A DNA stretch of 5,630 nt from the NCBI GenBank assembly GCA_013811715.1, contig JACCUS010000080.1, positions 1 through 5,630 on the forward strand. Direction: 5' to 3'. Shown here in pieces: positions 1 through 5,467 of this stretch; the first letter of the stretch is position 1, and each line of letters starts with the position of its first letter. This stretch comes from Nocardioidaceae bacterium. Its GTDB lineage: Bacteria; Actinomycetota; Actinomycetes; Propionibacteriales; Nocardioidaceae. The translations under genes were made by a program, and so were the position numbers. The notes below the pieces were generated by a model. That model made no database searches and was not told where the DNA came from. It saw nothing but the letters and a program-made list of their open reading frames with translations.

Positions 1-962
1 CGAGGACGCGGCTGCTGGCGGCGCTGGCCGCGGTGCTCTTGTGGTCGACCAACGCCTATGCCGCCGAGCTGGCGTTGACCCGGATGAGTGTGGGATGGCT
101 GCTGTTCGTGCAGTACGGCGTCGCGGCGGCGGTGTTGCTCGCCATCCGCTCAGCGCCGCGCGTTCGCGGCGATGGGGCGTCGCCGAAGACCCGGGCGACG
201 CGGCAGAGTGTCGAGGGCGGCGACCCCGGACCGCTCGCGCTCCTCATCGGCGTGGTCGGCCTGACCGGCACGATCTTCTTGCAGTACGTCGCCTTCGCCG
301 CCGCGCCCATCGTCGCCGCCAACGTGCTCGCCTACGGCTGGCCGCTGCTCGCCGCCGGCTGGGTCGCCGCCACCCGACGCAGCCGGCACGCGCTGCTCAG
401 TGCCGGGCTGGCCGTGATCGGGTTCGGCGGCGTCGCGCTGATCTTCACCAGCCCCACCGCGACCGCCGCCGGCTCCGGCGTCGGCGGCGACGCCACGTGG
501 GGCTACGTCGCGGCGCTCGGTTCGGCCGCGTGCATGGCCGTCTACACCCTCGGCGCCGGTGGCGTCACCACATCCCCCACCGGTCTGCTCGTGCCCGCGA
601 CCCTCACCGGCACCGTCGCAGCCGCCGTACTCGTCATCCTCGCCGACAGCTCCTCGCCCGCGGTTGCCGGCATGCTCGCAGCGGCCTACATCGGGCTCGG
701 CCCGATGGCCGCCGGCTACGCCCTGTGGACCCGGGCCATGGCCCGGGGTGGCGCCGAGCGCCTGAGTCCGCTCGGCTACGCCACCCCGCTGCTCTCCACC
801 GTCCTCCTGCTCGCCACCGGCGCGCCCGCAACCACCAGCACTATCGCCGGCGTCGGTCTCGTCCTGGTCTGCAGCGTCGGCGTCTTGGCCCACGACCGAC
901 GCGCCAACCCCGACTTGTCAGAATGTGGGCGACCTATAGGTCGCGCACATTCTGACAACTGA
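1..962 (+). CDS. EamA/DMT-family transporter, 5'-truncated by the window edge
   Basis: This is an inner-membrane permease of the drug/metabolite transporter superfamily, probably an exporter of a small metabolite; the substrate cannot be read from the sequence. The frame is open from base 3 to the TGA at 960-962, giving about 319 residues. The only nearby start, GTG at 33, falls inside the first hydrophobic helix, so the true start is upstream and probably only a few residues are missing. Ten hydrophobic segments can be counted, in the two five-helix halves usual for EamA proteins. They begin with the first-helix motif LLWSTNAYAA and end with TSTIAGVGLVLVCSVGVLAH. A conserved-type segment, AAGYALWTRAMARGGAERLSP, precedes the ninth helix in the second half. 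After the last helix the protein has a short polar tail (LSECGRPIGRAHSDN) encoded entirely by a palindrome at 915-958, which suggests the original C-terminus was replaced. The SDR gene starts 29 bases downstream and could be cotranscribed. Family call is secure; function is not. Confidence 0.88.
   Translation, partial: RTRLLAALAAVLLWSTNAYAAELALTRMSVGWLLFVQYGVAAAVLLAIRSAPRVRGDGASPKTRATRQSVEGGDPGPLALLIGVVGLTGTIFLQYVAFAAAPIVAANVLAYGWPLLAAGWVAATRRSRHALLSAGLAVIGFGGVALIFTSPTATAAGSGVGGDATWGYVAALGSAACMAVYTLGAGGVTTSPTGLLVPATLTGTVAAAVLVILADSSSPAVAGMLAAAYIGLGPMAAGYALWTRAMARGGAERLSPLGYATPLLSTVLLLATGAPATTSTIAGVGLVLVCSVGVLAHDRRANPDLSECGRPIGRAHSDN
915..958. repeat. 44-bp near-perfect palindrome at the 3' end of the transporter gene
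   Basis: The arms run from TTGTCAGAATGTG to CACATTCTGACAA around the centre CGACCTATAGGTCG. Of 22 opposed base pairs, 21 are complementary; the single mismatch is G928 against G945. As RNA it would form a stem of about 20 pairs with a TATA (UAUA) loop. It begins exactly in frame and supplies the transporter's last 15 sense codons; the TGA follows two bases after it. No run of T follows, so it is not a textbook intrinsic terminator, although actinobacterial terminators often lack one. It could be a terminator, a repetitive extragenic palindrome inserted into the gene end, or an operator for a dimeric regulator of the SDR gene. The sequence alone does not decide between these. Confidence 0.85.
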
Positions 963-979
963 GCGAAGTCGCCCACCTT

Positions 980-985
980 AGGAGG
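980..985 (+). promoter_or_regulatory. Ribosome binding site deciding the SDR start
   Basis: AGGAGG lies six bases ahead of the GTG at 992. This strong match to the 16S rRNA tail fixes the GTG as the start. No ATG is available in frame nearby until the Met at residue 17, inside the glycine-rich loop. Confidence 0.85.
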
Positions 986-991
986 CTGGAC

Positions 992-1738
992 GTGCTACTC
1001 GAGAACAAGAACGCCGTGGTCTACGGAGCGGCAGGGTCGATGGGCGCCGCCGTGGCGCGCGCGTTCGCCCGTGAGGGAGCCCGCCTCTTCTTGGCGGGTC
1101 GGACTCTGGCGACGCTCGACGCGGTAGCCGAGAAGATCTCCGCGGCCGGAGGAGTCGCGCAGACCGCCGAAGTCGACGCTCTCGACCAGCAGGCCGTCGA
1201 GCATCACGCCGACGAGGTGGCAAGCGTCGTGGGCAGCATCGACATCTCCTTCAACGGCATCAGCGTCACGGCCGTGCAGGGCACGCCGCTCGTCGATATG
1301 TCGCTCGAGGACTTCATGGCGCCGGTGGTGGAGTCCGCGCGTACCCACTTCGTGACCGCCACCGCTGCGGCGCGACGGATGACCGCGCAAGGCTCGGGTG
1401 TGGTCGTCATGCTCTCGTCGTCGGCAGCGCGCGAGTCTCGGCATCGCATGGGTGGCTTCAACCTCGCCTGCGCGTCCATCGAGGCCTTCACCCGCAGCCT
1501 CGCAGGGGAGGTCGGACGTGACGGTGTGCGGGTCGTGTGCCTGCGGCCGAACTTCACGCCGGAGACCGTACCGGAGGTAAGCGAGAGCGACCTTCAGCCA
1601 TTGGTGGACGACACCTTGCTGGGGCGCCTTCCCCGACTCGCCGAAGTGGCCGACACGGCGCTGTTCTTGGCGTCGGACGGCGCGGGCGCGATCACCGGCG
1701 CCGTCGTCAATCTCACGTGTGGCGCCATCGTCGACTAG
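992..1738 (+). CDS. Atypical SDR-family oxidoreductase lacking the catalytic Tyr and Lys
   Basis: This 248-residue protein has the length and layout of a classical short-chain dehydrogenase/reductase. A βαβ nucleotide-binding start carries YGAAGSMG (residues 11-18, the TGxxxGxG loop with Tyr for Thr and Ser for the middle Gly). LAGRT (34-38) ends strand 2 and its Arg would favour NADP(H). D62 sits at the adenine-contact position. FNGI (87-90) replaces the usual NNAG. SSS (142-144) holds the catalytic-type Ser143. Where the YxxxK pair should stand, 13 residues after Ser143, the protein has F156 and C160 (GGFNLACASIEAFTRSLA), so neither proton donor nor lysine is present. The usual PG motif after strand 6 is also altered (LRPNFTPET). 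The C-terminus has the usual TGAVVNLTCG, corresponding to the family's TGxxxxxDGG region. Related actinobacterial SDR-like proteins with this Phe-type pattern exist, so it is likely an intact, diverged subfamily and not decay. Substrate and activity are unknown; it may bind NADP(H) without classical dehydrogenase chemistry. Confidence 0.87.
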   Translation: MLLENKNAVVYGAAGSMGAAVARAFAREGARLFLAGRTLATLDAVAEKISAAGGVAQTAEVDALDQQAVEHHADEVASVVGSIDISFNGISVTAVQGTPLVDMSLEDFMAPVVESARTHFVTATAAARRMTAQGSGVVVMLSSSAARESRHRMGGFNLACASIEAFTRSLAGEVGRDGVRVVCLRPNFTPETVPEVSESDLQPLVDDTLLGRLPRLAEVADTALFLASDGAGAITGAVVNLTCGAIVD

Positions 1739-1780
1739 TACCGCGGCATCGAAGGTTCGCCTTGTGTGGTGAAGCAGCGG

Positions 1781-1800
1781 GCGGGATCCGTGGATTCCGC
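1781..1800 (+). terminator. Possible terminator hairpin after the SDR gene
   Basis: GCGGGATC and GATTCCGC can pair over eight positions, one of them a G-U, around the four-base loop CGTG. The hairpin lies 43 bases past the SDR stop codon. No T-run follows, so the call rests on position and stem alone. Confidence 0.3.
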
Positions 1801-1868
1801 GTGGCTTGGTCGCACTCTCGTGTCGTCAGGTCTTGTTCATCCCCCAGGAGCAATGATGGCCGAGCGGC

Positions 1869-1969
1869 TACGTTTCGCACTGCCCGGTCGAAAACGACCG
1901 CCCAGCACCGCCCCCGGCGTACGTTTCGCGCCGCGTGGTCGAAAACGACTGTCCAGCACCCCCCGGCAG
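1869..1969. repeat. Two tandem copies of a ~51-bp repeat, each with a small hairpin
   Basis: Copy 1 spans 1869-1919 and copy 2 spans 1920-1969. Both begin TACGTTTCGC, share GGTCGAAAACGAC in the middle and CCAGCACC towards the end. By eye about four fifths of positions agree, with one base deleted in copy 2. In each copy GGTCG and CGACC (CGACT in copy 2) flank an AAAA loop, giving small hairpins at 1886-1899 and 1937-1950. The period of 51 keeps reading frame, so translated frames on either strand show a 17-residue pseudo-repeat, but no real gene is supported. The copies may be regulatory sites, remnants of a larger repeat family, or neutral. Confidence 0.75.
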
Positions 1970-2188
1970 TCTCGGGCGGGAGCACAGTTTCGGTTCGCAC
2001 GTGACCGGGCGGTGCTTCGGAGCCTCGCACACCGGGCGTGGCTCGACCGCCGGATTCGCGATCCCGCGCTTCATGAGTTCAGCGGCAGGCTCGAAGCATC
2101 CTCGGGCGAAGGTTGCCGGACGCGACACTAGCAACTGGGCGAGGACGAGCGCGGTCCTGCGCGACTCGCCCCCACCAGCGAGATTGCG

Positions 2189-2194
2189 AAAGGA
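2189..2194 (+). promoter_or_regulatory. Ribosome binding site deciding the GNAT start
   Basis: AAAGGA lies seven bases before the ATG at 2202. It supports this start over the in-frame GTG at 1935, which would begin inside the repeat region and add 89 residues of low-complexity sequence unlike an acetyltransferase. Confidence 0.7.
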
Positions 2195-2201
2195 TCGACG
2201 G

Positions 2202-3428
2202 ATGAACCCCGCGCCCGACCCCAGCATCCCCCACGGGGCCGCCCGACTGACGCAGGTGCTGCCTGACCGATGGAGAGCCGCCGGAGCTGACGCCGCCGAT
2301 GTCGAAGCCCTGGCGGCGCTGCTTCAGCGGCATGAGCGGCGGGCGCGCGGCTGGGAGACTGCATCCGGCGCCGACGTCGCTGCTCGAGTCTCGGGTCTCG
2401 GTGCCGGGGCTCGTCGCCACCTGCTGGTCAAAGACGACGCGGGCGCGGTCCGCTGCTGGGTCAGTGTTCTCGACCGGGCCGAGGGACGAGTCCTGCTCGA
2501 CGTCACGATCGACCCCACGCTCCCCGGCGAGCTCGCCGACAACCTGGCCGCTCCCCTCTTCGATTGGGGCGTCCGCAGGGCGGCTACGGTGGGCGTCGAA
2601 CGCGGTGTCGATCTGACCCAGGTCGACAGCGGCGCCTTCGCCGACGACGACCGACAGCGCGGCTGGCTCGAGGCGAACGGCTTCACCAAGACTCGCACGT
2701 GGTGGCAGATGACGCGCCCCGTAACCGGTGACGAGGCCGAGCTGGACTCGCTGGCTCCGCCCGGGGCCGGCGTCGTGATCCGGCTCGTCGAGCGGGCGGC
2801 TGACGGGATGCCCGACGAGACCGACCTCCGCACGGTGCACGACATCTTGGAGACGTCGTTCGCCGACCACTTCAACTCGTACGCGGAGACGTTCGAAGAG
2901 TTCTTGACCCGGCTGCGGGCCGACCCGGGCCACCGCTGGGACCACTGGTGGGTCGCAGAGCTGACACACGACACCGGCCGGCTCCCCGAGCCGGCGGGCG
3001 CGCTGGTGGGCGCGGCGCTCGTGGGCGCCGTCTCGACACAAGCCGAGTCGACGCCTGGTGAGACGCCGGCTGGTGAGACGCCGGCTGGTGAGCCGTCACC
3101 CGGCGGCAGCTACGTCGCCTACCTCGGAGTGCTGCAGTCGGCCCGGGGCAGGGGAGTCGCGAAGTCTCTGCTGAACGCTTTCATCGCCGACACCGCGCGA
3201 CGGGGACGCGACCGGGTCGCTCTCGAGGTCGACGCCGACTCACCCACCCGTGCCGAGCGGCTCTACGTCTCGATGGGGTGGCGGACGTCGTACGTCACCG
3301 AGTCGTGGCACCGCGACGTACCCGCCACCACCGAGGTCACAAATGGAGGTGACACCGGCATGTCGCCCAGCTCGGCGGTCGTGCTCCCGCTGCGCTCCAC
3401 CGAGGCAGACACCACGCCGAGCCAATAG
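2202..3428 (+). CDS. Tandem-GNAT N-acetyltransferase
   Basis: The 408-residue soluble protein looks like two GNAT folds in a row, a layout known from mycothiol synthase and several actinobacterial acetyltransferases. The N-terminal half (about 10-172) is degenerate: it ends with the GNAT-like WLEANGFTKTRTWWQM (155-170) but shows no clear acetyl-CoA loop. The C-terminal half (about 190-372) has the acetyl-CoA motif: strand YVAYLGV (304-310) followed by QSARGRGVAKSLL (312-324), matching the Q/RxxGxG/A pyrophosphate loop. Motif B follows as LEVDADSPTRAERLYVSMGW (341-360). Between the strand ALVGAALVGAV (267-277) and motif A sits a loop expanded by PAGET repeats (284-297). The tail after residue 372 is polar and probably disordered. 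The acceptor substrate is unknown; mycothiol synthase itself is unlikely, because it is shorter and has a better-preserved N-domain. It stands apart from the SDR gene (463-bp gap) and is followed after 53 bases by the acetate operon. The acetate link may be coincidence. Confidence 0.87.
   Translation: MNPAPDPSIPHGAARLTQVLPDRWRAAGADAADVEALAALLQRHERRARGWETASGADVAARVSGLGAGARRHLLVKDDAGAVRCWVSVLDRAEGRVLLDVTIDPTLPGELADNLAAPLFDWGVRRAATVGVERGVDLTQVDSGAFADDDRQRGWLEANGFTKTRTWWQMTRPVTGDEAELDSLAPPGAGVVIRLVERAADGMPDETDLRTVHDILETSFADHFNSYAETFEEFLTRLRADPGHRWDHWWVAELTHDTGRLPEPAGALVGAALVGAVSTQAESTPGETPAGETPAGEPSPGGSYVAYLGVLQSARGRGVAKSLLNAFIADTARRGRDRVALEVDADSPTRAERLYVSMGWRTSYVTESWHRDVPATTEVTNGGDTGMSPSSAVVLPLRSTEADTTPSQ
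3051..3092 (+). repeat. In-frame 15-bp tandem repeat inside the GNAT gene
   Basis: Two exact 15-base copies (3063-3077 and 3078-3092, starting ACGCCGGCT) follow a 12-base partial copy (3051-3062). They encode TPGE, TPAGE, TPAGE. The repeat sits in a predicted surface loop ahead of the acetyl-CoA motif, where length change would be tolerated. A further 15-base near-duplication at 3000-3029 encodes ALVGA twice just upstream. Confidence 0.85.
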
Positions 3429-3440
3429 GCTCTCTCTACT

Positions 3441-3456
3441 GGTGACAGCCATCACA
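3441..3456. promoter_or_regulatory. Candidate CRP/GlxR-type operator ahead of the acetate operon
   Basis: The dyad GGTGACAGCCATCACA contains GTGA-N6-TCAC and matches the TGTGA-N6-TCACA consensus at every specified position but the first. It is centred 33 bases before the ATG of the DUF485 gene, in the only gap ahead of the operon. CRP-family control of acetate uptake genes is known for E. coli acs-yjcH-actP, and GlxR, the actinobacterial cAMP-binding relative, is known to act on carbon-uptake genes in corynebacteria. I could not place a -35/-10 pair with confidence, so whether it would activate or repress is open. Chance occurrence is possible, since the core is only eight defined bases. Confidence 0.5.
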
Positions 3457-3481
3457 TCCCCCAGCCAAGTGAGGTGACGTC

Positions 3482-3823
3482 ATGACAGAGCGGACCGGGA
3501 ACCACCGGGTGTACGAGGAGCTGCATGCCAGTGCGGACTTCCAAGACCTCCGCAAGCGCTACCGTGCCTTCGCGATCCCTTGGACCGTCGCCTTCTTGGC
3601 CTGGTACCTGCTGTACGTCGTCAGCAGCAACTGGGCCACCGACTTCATGAACACCAAGCTGATCGGCAACGTCAACGTGGCGCTGATCTTTGGCCTGTTG
3701 CAGTTCGCGTCGACCTTCCTGATCGCCTGGCTCTACTCCCGCCATGCCAACAAGAATCTGGACCCGATCGCGCGCCGACTAGAACAGCGGTACCGCGACG
3801 AGACCGAGGAGGCACGTCGATGA
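3482..3823 (+). CDS. DUF485 small membrane protein, companion of the acetate symporter
   Basis: The 113-residue protein has the DUF485 (YjcH-like) layout. A charged cytoplasmic N-terminus with FQDLRKRYRAFAIP (20-33) leads into helix one (about 30-48, ending YLLYVVSS). A loop and helix two (about 65-86, VALIFGLLQFASTFLIAWLY) follow. A polar C-terminus starts YSRHANKNLDPIA (85-97), the family's conserved HxxxxxxxDPxA-type stretch. The length is normal for the family. GAGG at 3471-3474 is seven bases before the ATG. The stop overlaps the symporter start as ATGA, which implies translational coupling. Proteins of this family are almost always encoded directly before ActP/MctC-type symporters and are thought to be accessory subunits or stabilisers; the exact role is not established. 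This is the first gene of the operon, so control of the whole unit should act in the short gap upstream. Confidence 0.93.
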   Translation: MTERTGNHRVYEELHASADFQDLRKRYRAFAIPWTVAFLAWYLLYVVSSNWATDFMNTKLIGNVNVALIFGLLQFASTFLIAWLYSRHANKNLDPIARRLEQRYRDETEEARR

Positions 3824-5427
3824 GCTCGCAGACCCTGACTACGATCCTCTTCCTGGCCGTCGTCGCGCTGACCGTGGGCATCACGATCTGGGCCAGCCGG
3901 CAGACCCAGGGCACCACCGACTACTACGCCGGCGGCCGCAGCTTCAGCGGCCTCCAGAACGGCCTCGCGATCTCGGGGGACTACATGTCCGCGGCCTCGT
4001 TCCTCGGCATCTCCGGCGCGATCGCGCTCTACGGGTACGACGGCTTCCTCTACTCGATCGGCTTCCTCGTCGCGTGGCTGGTCGCGCTGCTGCTCGTCGC
4101 CGAGCTCCTTCGCAACTCCGGCCGCTACACGATGGCCGACCAGCTCGCCTACCGGATGCGCCAGCGCCCGGTCCGCACCGCGGCCGCCACCTCGACCGTG
4201 GTGGTGTCGATCTTCTACCTGCTCGCCCAGATGGTGGGCGCGGGCCTCCTCGTCTCGCTCCTCCTCGACGTGCAAAGCGACGCGCTGAAGAATCTCACCA
4301 TCGTCGCCGTCGGGTTGTTGATGATCTTCTACGTCACGGTCGGCGGCATGAAGGGGACCACCTGGGTGCAGATCGTCAAGGCCGTGCTGCTGATGTCCGG
4401 CACCGTGCTGGTGACCGTGCTGGTGCTCGCCGAGTTCGGATTCAACCTGTCCAAGCTGCTCGGCGCGGCGGCCGCCAACACCGGGAAGGGTGAGGCGTTC
4501 TTGGAGCCGGGTCTGCTGTACGGCGCCACCTTGACCAGCAAGATCGACTTCATCAGCCTCGGCATCGCGCTGGTGCTGGGGACAGCAGGGCTGCCGCACA
4601 TCTTGATCCGCTTCTACACCGTGCCCACGTCCCGCGACGCGCGGACGTCGGTGCTGTGGGCGATCGCGCTGATCGGCTCCTTCTACCTGATGACGCTGGC
4701 ACTGGGATTCGGCGCGGCCGCCCTGGTCGACACCGGGCCGGACAGCGCGGTCGCCGTGAGCGGTGGCAACCTCGCGTCGCCCCTGCTGGCGGAGGCCGTC
4801 GGCGGCGGTGAGGGTACGGCAGGAGGCGCCGTGCTGCTCGCTTTGATCTCGGCGGTGGCGTTCGCGACGATCCTGGCGGTGGTAGCCGGGCTCACGCTGA
4901 CGTCGGCGTCCTCGGTCGCGCACGACCTCTACGCCAACGTGGTCAAGAAGGGCACCGCGTCCGAGGGCTCTGAGGTCAAGGTGGCCCGGATCGCGGCGTT
5001 CGTCATCGGCGGCGTCGCCATCGCGTTGGCGATCCCCGCGCAAGAGCTCAACATCGCCTTCTTGGTGGCGTTGGCGTTCGCGGTGGCCGCCTCGGCCAAC
5101 CTGCCGTCGATCATCTACAACCTCTTCTGGCGAAGGTTCAACACCCGCGGCGCGGTGTGGGCGATCTACGGCGGCCTCGTCTCCTGCGTCGCGCTGGTGT
5201 TCTTCTCACCCGTCGTCTCCGGTTCCGAGGAGGCCCTGTTCACCAACAGCGACTGGTCGGTGTTCCCGCTCAGCAACCCCGGCATCATCTCGATCCCGTT
5301 CGGGTTCCTGTGCGGTTGGCTGGGTACGGTCACGTCCCAGCCCGATCCGATCGGAGACGCCAGGTACGACGAGCTCGAGGCCCGGTCGCTGACCGGCGCC
5401 GGCGCCGAACAGCAGGTGATCCACTAG
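3820..5427 (+). CDS. actP: Acetate/monocarboxylate:cation symporter, ActP/MctC type (SSS family)
   Basis: This 535-residue integral membrane protein of the sodium:solute symporter family would import acetate or related short monocarboxylates using a cation gradient. GAGGAGG at 3806-3812, seven bases before the ATG, sets the start within the ATGA overlap. About thirteen hydrophobic segments can be counted, from 7-24 to 485-505, as expected for the family. Hallmarks include DYYAGGRSFSGLQNG (34-48), the broken second-helix motif SGDYMSAASFLG (52-63), GGMKGTTWVQIVKA (175-188), GTAGLPHILIRFYTVP (254-269) and AFATILAVVAGLTLTSASSVAHDLYA (347-372). All are very close to what I recall of E. coli ActP. 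The C-terminal tail (506-535) is polar and cytoplasmic. The extracellular loop at 303-336 is rich in Gly, Ala and Ser. Placement between a DUF485 gene and an acetyl-CoA synthetase gene strongly supports acetate as substrate; pyruvate and propionate are also carried by MctC-like members. The symbol is by similarity; mctC would be equally fair. Confidence 0.93.
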   Translation: MSSQTLTTILFLAVVALTVGITIWASRQTQGTTDYYAGGRSFSGLQNGLAISGDYMSAASFLGISGAIALYGYDGFLYSIGFLVAWLVALLLVAELLRNSGRYTMADQLAYRMRQRPVRTAAATSTVVVSIFYLLAQMVGAGLLVSLLLDVQSDALKNLTIVAVGLLMIFYVTVGGMKGTTWVQIVKAVLLMSGTVLVTVLVLAEFGFNLSKLLGAAAANTGKGEAFLEPGLLYGATLTSKIDFISLGIALVLGTAGLPHILIRFYTVPTSRDARTSVLWAIALIGSFYLMTLALGFGAAALVDTGPDSAVAVSGGNLASPLLAEAVGGGEGTAGGAVLLALISAVAFATILAVVAGLTLTSASSVAHDLYANVVKKGTASEGSEVKVARIAAFVIGGVAIALAIPAQELNIAFLVALAFAVAASANLPSIIYNLFWRRFNTRGAVWAIYGGLVSCVALVFFSPVVSGSEEALFTNSDWSVFPLSNPGIISIPFGFLCGWLGTVTSQPDPIGDARYDELEARSLTGAGAEQQVIH

Positions 5428-5456
5428 AGCGGTTGTGGCATCGCCGCCGACATGTT

Positions 5457-5460
5457 GAGG
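5457..5460 (+). promoter_or_regulatory. Ribosome binding site deciding the synthetase start
   Basis: GAGG lies seven bases before the GTG at 5468. The ATG at 5452 runs into a stop after three codons, so GTG is the only workable start. A second purine stretch (GAGAGG, 5462-5467) abuts the GTG too closely to serve. Confidence 0.65.
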
Positions 5461-5467
5461 TGAGAGG

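Larger units (their letters stand above)
1739..2201. other. 463-bp gene-free gap with a hairpin and a tandem repeat
   Basis: No open frame here has a ribosome binding site together with recognisable protein content. The gap holds a possible terminator hairpin at 1781-1800, a two-copy direct repeat at 1869-1969, and about 230 bases (1970-2201) in which I see nothing except the GNAT gene's ribosome binding site at the end. I found no convincing -35/-10 pair. A promoter for the GNAT gene presumably lies here, since the gap is too long for simple operon coupling to the SDR gene. Confidence 0.55.

Noticed and set aside
915..940. TTGTCA and TATAGG inside the palindrome as a -35/-10 promoter
   Set aside because: The spacing is 14 bases, too short for a normal promoter of about 17, and the elements are symmetric consequences of the palindrome.
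1713..2030. Minus-strand frame of 105 codons with a 17-residue pseudo-repeat (VVFD..ARNV-type)
   Set aside because: The repeat in the protein simply reflects the 51-bp DNA repeat. The frame overlaps the end of the SDR gene, and nothing in it resembles a known protein.
2019..2044. GAGCC...GGCTC inverted repeat in the gap before the GNAT gene
   Set aside because: Only five pairs across a loop of about 15 bases, expected by chance in DNA this GC-rich.
1935..2201. GTG-started N-terminal extension of the GNAT protein by 89 residues
   Set aside because: It begins inside the tandem repeat, lacks a good ribosome binding site, and its translation is not GNAT-like; the ATG at 2202 has AAAGGA at proper spacing.
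2079..3041. Long minus-strand frame of 320 codons opposite the GNAT gene
   Set aside because: It is a shadow of GC-rich coding sequence: the + frame has clear GNAT motifs, and this one reads as Arg/Gly/Val-rich with no motif.
3426..3431. TAGGCT as a -10 element for the acetate operon
   Set aside because: It fits TANNNT but has no credible -35 about 17 bases upstream and overlaps the GNAT stop codon; too weak to annotate.
3580..3819. Extended start for the symporter, 80 codons upstream in frame
   Set aside because: It overlaps nearly all of the DUF485 gene in another frame; the ATG at 3820 has a strong ribosome binding site and gives the family's normal N-terminus.
3733..5043. Minus-strand frame of 436 codons opposite the symporter
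   Set aside because: The translation is dominated by Arg, His, Gln, Asp and Gly, typical of the antisense of a hydrophobic GC-rich gene.
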